From Sporobacter sp963675425 (GTDB lineage: Bacteria; Bacillota; Clostridia; Oscillospirales; Oscillospiraceae), in contig OY776214.1 of NCBI GenBank assembly GCA_963675425.1, positions 1,178,001 through 1,242,000 of the forward strand: a DNA stretch of 64,000 nt. The letters run 5' to 3'. Positions 50,773-59,349 of the stretch are shown here, in pieces. The translations under genes and the position numbers were made by a program. Below the pieces are notes generated by a model. That model saw only the letters and a program-made list of their open reading frames with translations, did no database searches and was not told the origin of the DNA. Each line of letters begins with the position of its first letter. Within the stretch, counting starts at the first letter, position 1.

Positions 50773-53064
50773 TTAGTCCAGCTGAGAGACGATGTATTCC
50801 TGTTCCTCCTCCATACCGTTTAATAATTGATACCCATATTGCGACAGGTCGAGCGCTTCATCGGGGATATCCACGGGGAAGGATTCCCGCGCCCAATTTT
50901 CGGCATAGTCGCTGGAGAAATCGGTGGGGTCCGTATAGCTTGTGATCCGGTAAACACCGGCCGGGTCATTGTAAAACGTGATCCGTACGGGCTCTTGACT
51001 TACGATGGAATCGCCCTCGTTATTATACTCCAAGTAAAAAGCGATGCAGTATACAGTTGTAGCACGGCCGTCAACGACGGTCTTCAGGATCACATGATCT
51101 TCCGTATGGAAATCGCCGCCCCGTACGCTCCGATTGTTTTCAATGACGGCGGCCGTAACGCTTTCGTCAAGGTCCGTTGAGCGGGAGACATCTATGCCTG
51201 CCATAGCTAATATCTCACCCGACGTTGTCTGGCCCAGCTCGTTGGTAATATATTCCACAGCGACCATGGTCGGGTTGAGCAAATAGGGCTTATGCCCGTT
51301 GTCGCAGTCGGCCTGAATCTGTTCGTACGTATCCAGGGCCTCGCCGTCAGAATTCGGGGTTACAAGGTTTACGCCGCCGCCTGGAGAATACGACCGCTCG
51401 ACGCACCAGATGCCTGTTTCGCCCTGCCGGACCGGCTGGGATAAAATAAGCCGGTAGACCTCACCGCTTGACAGGGCAAACCTTACGGTAGTGTGGCTGC
51501 CCGGATACGTTTCCGCCGGAAGAAGGCCGGCGTTCTCCAGATAGATGCGCAGGGCGTTTTCGGCGCTGCCTTCCTCCATGATGCTCAACGTGTTGGTATT
51601 GCCTATATAAACGCCCTGGCCCTCCGGATACCCCACAATAAGGACCGGGCTGCCCGTGCTGCCCAGCTGGGTGATCCAGCCGCCTTCCTGGCTCATGCCC
51701 CCGGCAAACATCACAAGGCTCATATCATCCGGTTTTAAGCGGTACTCAAGCTTCCACAGCTCGATGGGATAATCCGTCATGTTTTCAAACCGGGCGATCT
51801 GCTTGAGACCTGTCAGCTTTGACTCGACGATGTTGATCTGATGGTCCACCGGCACATTCTCCTGAAAGTGCTCGCCGACATAATCAATATAGTTTTGGGC
51901 AAAGTCCTCAACGGTGCTGCCGTCTGCGATATAGGCGGTCATATCATTAGCGGTATTGGCGCTGTCGCCTTCGTTCCCGTTTGATGCGCTGGCGGACGGC
52001 GATGCGTTGGCCGTCGCATTTGTGTCCGGGGTGGAGACAGCCGGCGTTTCCGAATCGGCGCTTGTGAACGTGCAGCCAACGGCAACGGCGGAGATGAGCA
52101 CGGCAGCCACCAGCGCCGGGATCAGTTTTTTCGGTTTTCGTGCGATCAATTGTATCCGTTCCTTTATGCCATTTTTGCCGGACGTCATCGTCGTTGCGCC
52201 GCGCAGCAGCTCGGCGGGATGCGCCCCGGAGGTCATCATGCCTACCAGCATCCGTCCGTAGCCGATGCGGCTGTCTTCCCCCAGACGAAGGAGCGCGCCC
52301 TCGTCGCAGGCCAGCTCACAATCGCGCCGTGAGAGGACGGCGGCCAGCCAGACAAAGGGATTGAACCAGTACACACTCAGGCACAGGCAACGCACGTAAG
52401 CCCAGAGATGGTCCTTGTGCGCGTAATGCGTAAATTCGTGGGTCAGGATAAAGCGCCGCTGCTCTGGGCCGGCATAGCTTTCGGGGGTCATAAAGATGGC
52501 CGGATGAAGAACACCGAACAGGCATGGCGAGCGCAGGCCGCTCACGAGGTACACGGGCAGACCGGCGGCTATGCAGTCGGACGGCAAAGCGGTTTTTTTC
52601 AGCCGACGGCGGAAACCCAGGTTGACCGTCGCCATGACGCAGGCCGAGATGGCGACACCGCTAAGCCAGACATACGTGAGAATTGTTTCGACAGGTATGC
52701 TGTCCCGCTGCGGCGCAGCGATCGGTCCGGCTGACGCGGGCGCGTCGGCCGGCGTCGTACCGACCGGCAGGACGGGAGACGGTTCGGCTATGTTTTCAGG
52801 AAGAGAAATGTCAGTGGTGTAGCCGGCAGTCCCGGCGGAATGGTACGGTTCGGCAGGAACGACCGCAGCTGTTTTCGGCGCGGCTCTAAGCACGTTCATG
52901 ATGCTGATGGGACTGGGCAGCAGTGAAAACGGCAGCAGCAGCCGCAGCGCGACAAGCGCCCACAGGGCGTACTGAAGCCGCAAGCTGATTTTCCCCCTCA
53001 GCAAATACCGCAGACCCGTTATAACGAGAATAAGCGCTGAGGAGGTTATAACCGTCTCTATCAT
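50773..53064 (-). CDS. BlaR1-like M56 membrane metallopeptidase, sensor/signal transducer
   Basis: The 763-residue protein has N-terminal membrane helices, the M56 zinc motif HEFTH (H209, E210, H213) in a cytoplasmic loop, a further helix (about 316-330) and a large outside domain. In BlaR1/MecR1 the outer domain is a penicillin-binding sensor; here it is Ser/Thr/Asn-rich then unfamiliar, without an SxxK-SxN-KTG set that I can see, so the signal may be different. Activation would let the peptidase cleave the BlaI-type repressor encoded just upstream. The two genes overlap by four bases (ATGA at 53061-53064). Confidence 0.85.
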   Translation of the reverse strand: MIETVITSSALILVITGLRYLLRGKISLRLQYALWALVALRLLLPFSLLPSPISIMNVLRAAPKTAAVVPAEPYHSAGTAGYTTDISLPENIAEPSPVLPVGTTPADAPASAGPIAAPQRDSIPVETILTYVWLSGVAISACVMATVNLGFRRRLKKTALPSDCIAAGLPVYLVSGLRSPCLFGVLHPAIFMTPESYAGPEQRRFILTHEFTHYAHKDHLWAYVRCLCLSVYWFNPFVWLAAVLSRRDCELACDEGALLRLGEDSRIGYGRMLVGMMTSGAHPAELLRGATTMTSGKNGIKERIQLIARKPKKLIPALVAAVLISAVAVGCTFTSADSETPAVSTPDTNATANASPSASASNGNEGDSANTANDMTAYIADGSTVEDFAQNYIDYVGEHFQENVPVDHQINIVESKLTGLKQIARFENMTDYPIELWKLEYRLKPDDMSLVMFAGGMSQEGGWITQLGSTGSPVLIVGYPEGQGVYIGNTNTLSIMEEGSAENALRIYLENAGLLPAETYPGSHTTVRFALSSGEVYRLILSQPVRQGETGIWCVERSYSPGGGVNLVTPNSDGEALDTYEQIQADCDNGHKPYLLNPTMVAVEYITNELGQTTSGEILAMAGIDVSRSTDLDESVTAAVIENNRSVRGGDFHTEDHVILKTVVDGRATTVYCIAFYLEYNNEGDSIVSQEPVRITFYNDPAGVYRITSYTDPTDFSSDYAENWARESFPVDIPDEALDLSQYGYQLLNGMEEEQEYIVSQLD

Positions 53065-53450
53065 CGCGCGTCCTCCTCAGCCTTTTGCAGGATGGCGTAC
53101 AGCTCGTCAATTTCCGACTTCGTCAGGTTCTTTTTTTCAACGAGCGTATTTATCATCATGCCGATACTGCCCTCGTAAACCCGGCTGAGCAGCGACTGCG
53201 TTTCGCGCAGGGCCGCTTCCTCGCGGCTGAAGGCCGGGAAGTATTGCCGGGCCTTGCCGCCATCCTCGTAATAGACAAGCCCCTTTGTTTCCATCCGGCT
53301 GACCATCGTCGTAACGGTGCTCTTGGCCCAGCCTGTTTCCACGTGCATGCTTTTTACGATCTGCATGAGCGTGCGGGGCGCCTGGTCCCACAAACACTCC
53401 ATGATCTGCCATTCGTTGCCGGATATCATACGATTTTGTTCCTGTGCCAT
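53061..53450 (-). CDS. BlaI/MecI-family repressor
   Basis: The protein has 129 residues from ATG 53450 (RBS GGAGG). It starts QNRMISGNEWQIMECLWDQAPRTLMQIV, the winged-helix domain of BlaI/MecI/CopY repressors, with STVTTMVSRMETKGLV as recognition and wing. It is released by cleavage by the linked M56 protein. Its own promoter overlaps two TACA/TGTA-type operators, so it is autoregulated. The presumed target, a beta-lactamase or other cell-wall gene, is not in the window. Confidence 0.9.
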   Translation of the reverse strand: MAQEQNRMISGNEWQIMECLWDQAPRTLMQIVKSMHVETGWAKSTVTTMVSRMETKGLVYYEDGGKARQYFPAFSREEAALRETQSLLSRVYEGSIGMMINTLVEKKNLTKSEIDELYAILQKAEEDAR

Positions 53451-53490
53451 ATAAACCTCCCAAATGCGACGACGTGGGTGTACTCGTCGG

Positions 53491-53536
53491 ACTACATCTG
53501 TAGTGCTAATATACCACAAAGGACTACGCATGTCAA
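53491..53536 (-). promoter_or_regulatory. blaI promoter and BlaI-type operators
   Basis: On the minus strand TTGACA (53531-53536) and TATATT (53508-53513) are separated by 17 bases. A 14-base palindrome ACTACATCTGTAGT (53491-53504) lies just downstream of the -10, and a weaker copy (ACTACGCATGTC, 53523-53533) overlaps the -35. Both match the TACA-N-TGTA operator of BlaI/MecI. Confidence 0.75.
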
Positions 53537-53588
53537 CCAAAATAAGCGGCCGGACATGTTCTGTCCGGCCGCTTATTGGCTTTCTGGT

Positions 53589-54200
53589 TTATTTGTTGGC
53601 TTTAACAATTAATATTCCGGGTGATTGATCCGGGTCCAGCCAGCGCAGGATATCCAGAAGGTCTTTTTCAGGCACGGCAATACAGCCGGCTGTCGGCTTG
53701 TGGCCGCAGTGAAAGAAAACTGCCGAGCCTTTCCCCGGAATTACCGGTGCGGTATTATATTCGATGACGACGGCGTATGCATAGCTGTCAGGATAATCCG
53801 CCAGGCGCTCCGCGCTGGACCAGTCGCCGTCTTCCTCAGCCCACGTGTTATACCGGCTTGACGCGGGATCATCCACCCAGACGCTTCGTTTTGTGACGGG
53901 CCGAAAGGTCATTTTTGTATCCGGCTTTTCTTTACAGCCAAACGCGTATCCGAGCGGGAAAAAGCCCTCCGGCGTGCAGCCGTCTCCTTCTTTTTTCGTC
54001 TGTGCCACACCGTTTCGCCCCGCATAGCCGGTAACCGGGCCGCCGACTAGCTGCCACAGCCCCCTGCCGCTCTTTTCATAACGGCCAATAACGGCCTCGG
54101 AGCCCTTACAAAGAGCTGTCAGCAGCTGAGACGCGGGAATGCCCGCGGACGAAAGAACGGCGTTTTCCAGCATTTGAGCAAGGTCAGCCGATTGTGCCAT
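53589..54200 (-). CDS. L,D-transpeptidase (YkuD)-like protein without signal peptide
   Basis: The 203-residue protein shows the YkuD-like catalytic segment FFHCGHKPTAGCIAVPEKDL with C173 as the probable nucleophile. The first half contains a GRGLWQLVGGPVTGYAGRNGVAQT stretch, as in YkuD-like proteins of this size. No signal peptide or membrane segment is seen, which is odd for a cell-wall enzyme. It is separate from the SLH-domain L,D-transpeptidase at 38815-40884. Confidence 0.8.
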   Translation of the reverse strand: MAQSADLAQMLENAVLSSAGIPASQLLTALCKGSEAVIGRYEKSGRGLWQLVGGPVTGYAGRNGVAQTKKEGDGCTPEGFFPLGYAFGCKEKPDTKMTFRPVTKRSVWVDDPASSRYNTWAEEDGDWSSAERLADYPDSYAYAVVIEYNTAPVIPGKGSAVFFHCGHKPTAGCIAVPEKDLLDILRWLDPDQSPGILIVKANK

Positions 54201-54800
54201 AGATCATTCACCATCCATAAGTGCTATTATCCTAATACATCAAATCCTCAAAGCCTTCTTCCAGGTCATCCAGAAATTCATCAAGAACCAGCCTGAAACC
54301 GGCCTTGTCGAAGGGTCAGATTGCCTCTGATTTCATAATTATCGCAATTTGTTTCAATCGCTGCCTCAGAATAGCCTGTTTTCTTGATTTGTTCAGATTT
54401 GACCGTGGGTTTAAGCTCACGAATAAAAGACTGAAAAAGACTGAAACAGACTGAAACAGTTCATTATATTTTGCAGTCATTCCCGTTATGTCATTATCCC
54501 AGGACGCCGTTATATAGTCATAAAAATGCCAAAGGATATTATGAAGTTCTAAAAATGTAGCTAAATGACGTTATGGCTTTTTAGGGTCAGGGTTAAAATA
54601 TATGAGAGCCGTGGATATATTTATACGCCCGCCCGCGTCGGATCGCATCGGAATATGTCAACAATGTACAGAAGAAAACGACGACAGGCCGGGGTATTTT
54701 ATGATTATGTAAAACCGATGTAAAAGGTTTGTATTTTTCATCAAATCTGTTATAATGATGCCGTCAGCTGACTGTTCAACTGCGAAAGAAGGGGATAATA
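54201..54800. other. Intergenic region with a gene relic and a short tandem repeat, then the prs promoter
   Basis: On the minus strand, bases about 54233-54310 read as a protein-like C-terminus (DKAGFRLVLDEFLDDLEEG, then stop), with in-frame stop just upstream, so it is probably a decayed gene. A 10-base unit (GACTGAAAcA) is repeated three times at 54429-54458. A promoter for prs (TTGTAT 54729-54734, 16 bases, TATAAT 54751-54756) is at the end. No intact gene was found. Confidence 0.5.
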
Positions 54801-55760
54801 ATGGTTTCACATGGCAAGGACATTAAAATCTTCGCCGGCAATTCCAATAAACCGATGGCGGAAAGCATCTGCCGCTATATCGGTATCAGGCTCGGGGAAT
54901 CCAACGTCAACAGTTTTTCGGACGGCGAAATTTCCGTGTCGCTCTACGAATCGGTGCGAGGCTCGGACGTCTTTCTCATCCAGTCCACCTGCGGGCCCGT
55001 TAACGACCATCTGATGGAGCTTTTAATCATGGTGGACGCCTGCAAGCGCGCGTCGGCCGGACGTATCACAGCCGTCGTGCCGTATTTCGGATACGCGCGG
55101 CAGGATAGAAAAGCAAAAGCCCGTGACCCTATATCCGCAAAGCTTGTTGCAAATCTGATCACATCGGCCGGAGCCGACCGTGTTCTCACGATGGATTTGC
55201 ACGCTTCGCAGATACAGGGTTTTTTTGATATTCCGGTCGACAACCTGTTAGGAAGCCCGCTTTTCTCCGAATATTACCTGAAGAAATTCGGGGAGGGTGC
55301 CGAGGATGTCGTCGTCGTTTCGCCGGATGTCGGGTCGGTGTCCAGGGCGCGTACGTTCGCGCTTAAAATGGGGCTGAGCCTGGCCATCATCGACAAGCGG
55401 CGTGAAAAGGCCAACCAGTCCGAGGTGATGAATATCATCGGCTCGGTTGAGGGCAAAAACGTTATTCTGTACGACGATATGGTCGATACGGCCGGCAGCC
55501 TGTGCGGCGCGGCCAAGGCCCTTAAAGAGGCGGGCGGCGCGAAGGACATTTACGCCTGCGCATCCCACGGCGTTCTGTCCGGGCCGGCGATTGACCGGAT
55601 CAATAAAAGCTATATCAGTGAGCTGGTATTCACAGACACCATTCCCTATCCCGGAAAAGAGCCGAGCGCCAAGATCAAATACCTGTCTGCCGCGCCGCTT
55701 TTCGCCGAGGCCATCGAACGTGTTTACGAGGAAGTCTCCATCTCGACGCTGTTCCGCTGA
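54801..55760 (+). CDS. prs: Ribose-phosphate pyrophosphokinase
   Basis: The 319-residue protein has the usual PRPP synthetase length and motifs: FAGNSNKPMAESICRYIG at the start, FSDGEISVSLYESVRG, the catalytic loop YARQDRKAKARDPISAKL and the PRPP-binding LYDDMVDTAGSLCGAAKAL. It makes PRPP from ribose 5-phosphate and ATP for nucleotide, histidine and tryptophan synthesis. RBS GAAGGGG precedes the ATG. The pth gene follows 20 bases later. Confidence 0.95.
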   Translation: MVSHGKDIKIFAGNSNKPMAESICRYIGIRLGESNVNSFSDGEISVSLYESVRGSDVFLIQSTCGPVNDHLMELLIMVDACKRASAGRITAVVPYFGYARQDRKAKARDPISAKLVANLITSAGADRVLTMDLHASQIQGFFDIPVDNLLGSPLFSEYYLKKFGEGAEDVVVVSPDVGSVSRARTFALKMGLSLAIIDKRREKANQSEVMNIIGSVEGKNVILYDDMVDTAGSLCGAAKALKEAGGAKDIYACASHGVLSGPAIDRINKSYISELVFTDTIPYPGKEPSAKIKYLSAAPLFAEAIERVYEEVSISTLFR

Positions 55761-55779
55761 CAGCGGATTAAGGTGTGCT

Positions 55780-56370
55780 ATGTTTTTTGGGAGAAAAGCC
55801 GGGCCTGTTTCATGGATCGTCGTATTTTTAGGCAATCCGGGTGCGAAATACGCGCGAACCCGTCATAATGCCGGCTTTATGACAGCGGAGCTTTTGGAAA
55901 AAGACGCCGGCATCCGCATAGACCGGCTTAAATTCAAGGCGTTGACGGCCACTGCCGACTTCGGCGGCAGCAAGGTGTTTTTTATGAAGCCTCAGACGTA
56001 CATGAATTTAAGTGGCGACGCGGTTTCGCAGGCCATGTGTTTTCATAAAGTGCCGCTTGACCACGTCATCGTCCTATCCGACGATGTGGCCCTGCCCGTC
56101 GGCAAGCTGCGCATCCGGCGCAGCGGGAGCGCCGGCGGACAAAAGGGCCTTCTGGATATCATTAAAAAATGCGGCGGAGAAGGCTTCCCACGTATCCGAA
56201 TCGGCGTGGGCGCGCCGCCCCACCCCGATTACGACATGGCAGATTGGGTTTTATCCGTCTTTGCGGACAAGGAAGCCGACGAGATCAGAAAGGCTGGAGA
56301 GAAAGCGCTGAAGGCCGCCGAGGCGATCGTACGCGACAGCGTGGACAAAGCCATGAGCCTTTATAATTAG
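55780..56370 (+). CDS. pth: Peptidyl-tRNA hydrolase
   Basis: The 196-residue protein has the family's order: VVFLGNPGAKYARTRHNAGFM with the catalytic His at H29, KPQTYMNLSG, and VALPVGKLRIRRSGSAGGQKGL. It releases peptides from stalled peptidyl-tRNA. It starts with an MFFGRKAGPVSW extension of about 10 residues more than the shortest versions. The prs-pth pair is common in Clostridia. An IS element has inserted 40 bases downstream. Confidence 0.95.
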   Translation: MFFGRKAGPVSWIVVFLGNPGAKYARTRHNAGFMTAELLEKDAGIRIDRLKFKALTATADFGGSKVFFMKPQTYMNLSGDAVSQAMCFHKVPLDHVIVLSDDVALPVGKLRIRRSGSAGGQKGLLDIIKKCGGEGFPRIRIGVGAPPHPDYDMADWVLSVFADKEADEIRKAGEKALKAAEAIVRDSVDKAMSLYN

Positions 56371-56404
56371 TAGACCCTGAGTCAGCGTATACTTGGATAG
56401 TATA

Positions 56405-58235
56405 AAAAAGGGGCTGTAGCAAAACAGCCCGAAAAAAAACAGAGCCGAAGTGACTGCGAAAGCAGACACAACGGCTCTGTTTTGGTATAATTTAGGTGTG
56501 AAACAAAATAAATACCGTGTCAATTATGGCACGGAAAAACGGAATGTGCAACTGAAAATAGACGAGATGGTCGCGGAAAAGATAATACCAGCGGACGACA
56601 GTGTGCGGCTCTTAGATGAAATTATGGAGGAGATGGATTACACCCCGCTAATGAGAGCATACAAACGCATAGGTCGACGCCCCGCAACGAATCCCGTCAC
56701 GATGCTGAAAATATTGGTGTATGCCATGATGCAGGGCATCTTATCTAGCCGCGCCATCGCTTCGGCCTGCATACGGGACATCAATTTCATTTGGCTGTTA
56801 AATGGAGAAAAAGCACCGAACCATAGCGAGATTGCACGCTTTCGGAGCAAGAGACTGCCGGAGTGTATGGAAGAACTTTTCTATCAGTTGGTAGAAAAGC
56901 TGTCGATGCACGGAGAGATCAAATTTGAGCACCTGTTTGTGGACGGAACAAAAATCGAGGCCAATGCAAACAAATATAGCTTCGTGTGGAAGAAAAGCAC
57001 GACGAAATATGAGACCCGGTTGCATGATAAGCTGGCAAAGCTGACGCCAGAACTCTGTTCCAGGTACGGCATCTTAGCGGACTCCCCAGAGGAATTGCTT
57101 TGTGCGCTTCAAAGCAGTGTGACGGCTCCGTTCGTATACGGCAGGGGTAAACGGAAAAGTGAGCTGCAGAGGGACATAGAGCTTCTCCAGGGACTTCTCG
57201 ACCGGAAATTAAAGTACGCCGGGTATCAGGAGACGTTTAACGGGCGCAACAGCTTCTCCAAAACCGATCCGGACGCAACGTTTATGCACATGAAGGACGA
57301 CCATATGCGCAATGCGCAACTGAAGCCGGGCTACAATATTCAGCTTGGGGTTGAAGGCGAGTACATAACAGGCGCCCTTGTTTCGAGCGAACGCAGTGAT
57401 CAGCTTACGCTCATCCCACTTCTAGAAGATATGGAAGCGCATCTGGGCAGAAGCTATGCGGATGTGACGGCGGACGCCGGCTATGAGAGCGAGGAGAATT
57501 ACACATATTTCGAGGGGAAATCCACTGAATGCTACATCAAACCTCAGAATTACGAGCGTTCAAAAACAAAGAAATACAAGAGTGACATGGCGCTCCGTGA
57601 AAACATGGTCTATGACGCTGATTTAGACGAGTACACCTGTCAGGTCGGGAAAAAGCTTAGAGTTGTTCGTACTGGTAAACGGAAGAGCAAATCCGGTTTT
57701 GAGAGCGATATTACCTACTACGAGTGTGAAAATTGTGAAGGCTGTCCCTACAAAAAGAAATGTGCCCGGGGGATGGGTAACAGAACACTCAATATCTCGA
57801 AAAGATTCATTGAGCAACGCGAGCGATCTTTGATACGTATTACTAGCGAGAAAGGCATTCTGCTTCGAATGAACCGCTCTATTCAGTCGGAGGGGGCCTT
57901 CGGGGTCATCAAGCAGGATTACCGTTTCCGGCAGTTCCTGCATCGCGGCAACCATAAAGTTCTGACGGAAATGCTCCTGATGGCGATGGGCTACGATATT
58001 AACAAGTTTCACAACAAGATTCAAAAAAATCGCACTGGACGACAGCTGTTCCAAAAACTTTTAGCTTAACAACAAAAAAACAGAATACTTTTCCACAACG
58101 TGGCAGGTTTAAGGCCGGCCTCCAAATTCTCGTCTCCAGTTTTCCACATGCGGCTATCTTTTTTCTTGTAACAAGTGGCTTTTGGGCATTAATTGGGGGC
58201 TGTAGCAAATTTTTGTTTTGCTACAGCCCCTTTTT
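56405..58235 (+). mobile_element. IS1182-family insertion sequence
   Basis: The element is about 1.83 kb with 21-base terminal inverted repeats: AAAAAGGGGCTGTAGCAAAAC (56405-56425) and its complement (58215-58235); the A and T ends may belong to the target instead. Just inside the right end a second copy of the repeat (58196-58208) makes a hairpin. It carries one intact transposase gene. It sits between pth and a hairpin repeat, in a spot that looks like a terminator, a known preference of this kind of element. Confidence 0.85.
56498..58069 (+). CDS. IS1182-family transposase
   Basis: The protein has 523 residues from GTG 56498; a longer frame from 56450 exists but a TATAAT just upstream of 56498 favours the shorter one. 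The N-terminal DUF772-type domain (about 60-140, LVYAMMQGILSSRAIASACIRD) is followed by a DDE domain: D in LFVDGTKIEAN, D in TADAGYES and E in RSIQSEGAFGVIKQD. The gene is complete with no frameshift, so the element may be active. Confidence 0.9.
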   Translation: MKQNKYRVNYGTEKRNVQLKIDEMVAEKIIPADDSVRLLDEIMEEMDYTPLMRAYKRIGRRPATNPVTMLKILVYAMMQGILSSRAIASACIRDINFIWLLNGEKAPNHSEIARFRSKRLPECMEELFYQLVEKLSMHGEIKFEHLFVDGTKIEANANKYSFVWKKSTTKYETRLHDKLAKLTPELCSRYGILADSPEELLCALQSSVTAPFVYGRGKRKSELQRDIELLQGLLDRKLKYAGYQETFNGRNSFSKTDPDATFMHMKDDHMRNAQLKPGYNIQLGVEGEYITGALVSSERSDQLTLIPLLEDMEAHLGRSYADVTADAGYESEENYTYFEGKSTECYIKPQNYERSKTKKYKSDMALRENMVYDADLDEYTCQVGKKLRVVRTGKRKSKSGFESDITYYECENCEGCPYKKKCARGMGNRTLNISKRFIEQRERSLIRITSEKGILLRMNRSIQSEGAFGVIKQDYRFRQFLHRGNHKVLTEMLLMAMGYDINKFHNKIQKNRTGRQLFQKLLA

Positions 58236-58245
58236 GTGGTAAACG

Positions 58246-58354
58246 CCTTCCCCTCCAGGGGAAGGTGGCGCTATGCGCCGGATGAGGTGGAATGTAAAAT
58301 CAGGAACACCTCATCAGTCTCGCTTCACTCGACAGCTTCCCCTCCAGGGGAAGC
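58246..58354. repeat. Dispersed hairpin repeat (CTTCCCCTCCAGGGGAAG type)
   Basis: Two copies of a 20-base palindrome, CCTTCCCCTCCAGGGGAAGG (58246-58265) and GCTTCCCCTCCAGGGGAAGC (58335-58354), flank a GATGAGGTG/CACCTCATC hairpin (58281-58289 with 58307-58315). This is a three-hairpin unit of the kind scattered in genomes of gut Clostridia. It is immediately downstream of the IS element. Confidence 0.75.
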
Positions 58355-58404
58355 CTTAAGACGCTGGCGGCGAATGGCGCATTTCTGTGCCGTAATCCGA
58401 CGCA

Positions 58405-59079
58405 CTATGAGCAGAACCGGTGTTTGCCGATGGTGCATAGGAGCGGACGCGACCAAATCCAGTTGCTCGTGGCGGTGGCGGGATTAAAATAGTAGATGGC
58501 CCCGCCGGAGGGGTCCCAGCCGTTGAGGGCGTCGCGGGCGGCTTTATAGGCGCTTGACGAGACATTTGCATAAAACTGGCCGTCCGACAGGCACGTAAAA
58601 GCGCCTTTTTGATAGACGACGCCGGAAATGGAATTGGGAAATGACGGGTGCTTGGTCCGATTGAGAACAACGGCCCCAACGGCAACCTGTCCGCTGTACG
58701 GCTCGCCCCGGGACTCAGCCGAGATCAGCCGTGCGAGCAGCTCGACATCGTTGGAGCGCGACGTTGCGCCGTCCGATTCTTTGATGCCGATGGCGGCCAG
58801 CGTGTTTTTGCCGGCGATGCCGTCGGCCGTAAGATTGTTTTTCTGCTGAAAGTATTTAACGGCCTCCTCCGTTTTGCTGCCGAATACACCGTCGATGCCG
58901 TCGAAGTAATATCCCCAGTCCGACAGCTTTTGCTGGATTTGCGTAACGACGGAGCCGGACGAGCCATGCCGGTAAGTGGCTGCGGACGCCCTCTGCGCGC
59001 ATTGGATAAAGGAAATGATCAGAATATTAATAATAAAGATGACCGTGAGTGACAAGATGAGCTTTTTCTTATTTTGCAA
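58405..59079 (-). CDS. Spore cortex-lytic enzyme / cell wall hydrolase SleB-like
   Basis: The 224-residue protein starts at TTG 59079 (GGAG eight bases upstream). It has a signal/anchor segment (5-32), a peptidoglycan-binding domain (about 38-100, GSSGSVVTQIQQKLSDWGYYFDG) and a C-terminal Hydrolase-2 domain (LLARLISAESRGEPYSGQVAVGAVVLNRT). Such enzymes degrade the spore cortex during germination or act on vegetative wall. It is the strongest hint that the organism forms spores. Confidence 0.9.
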   Translation of the reverse strand: MQNKKKLILSLTVIFIINILIISFIQCAQRASAATYRHGSSGSVVTQIQQKLSDWGYYFDGIDGVFGSKTEEAVKYFQQKNNLTADGIAGKNTLAAIGIKESDGATSRSNDVELLARLISAESRGEPYSGQVAVGAVVLNRTKHPSFPNSISGVVYQKGAFTCLSDGQFYANVSSSAYKAARDALNGWDPSGGAIYYFNPATATSNWIWSRPLLCTIGKHRFCS

Positions 59080-59308
59080 TGTAAAAACTCCTTCTATGGC
59101 ATCGGCTTAATATAAGAGGCGAAAAACCTGCCCGTACGCACGGGCATATCACCGCCATTATTTCGGTTATGCCTGTACATATATTGTACGAAGGAGAAGT
59201 AAATGTTATGTAATGTAAATTTTGTCGTCCGTTCAAGTATTATTCCCGCCGTCCGTAGGGGAAATTCTACGTGGCTATCTGAGCGACGCTTAAATAACGC
59301 AAAAAAAA

Positions 59309-59333
59309 AACGCCGGCGGCAGCCGCTGGCGTT
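59309..59333 (-). terminator. Terminator of thrS
   Basis: An 11-bp stem (59309-59319 with 59323-59333, one G-U pair) is followed on the minus strand by a long T run (the A10 at 59301-59310). It is placed 17 bases after the thrS stop. Confidence 0.85.
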
Positions 59334-59349
59334 TTGTCGTTCGTATAAA

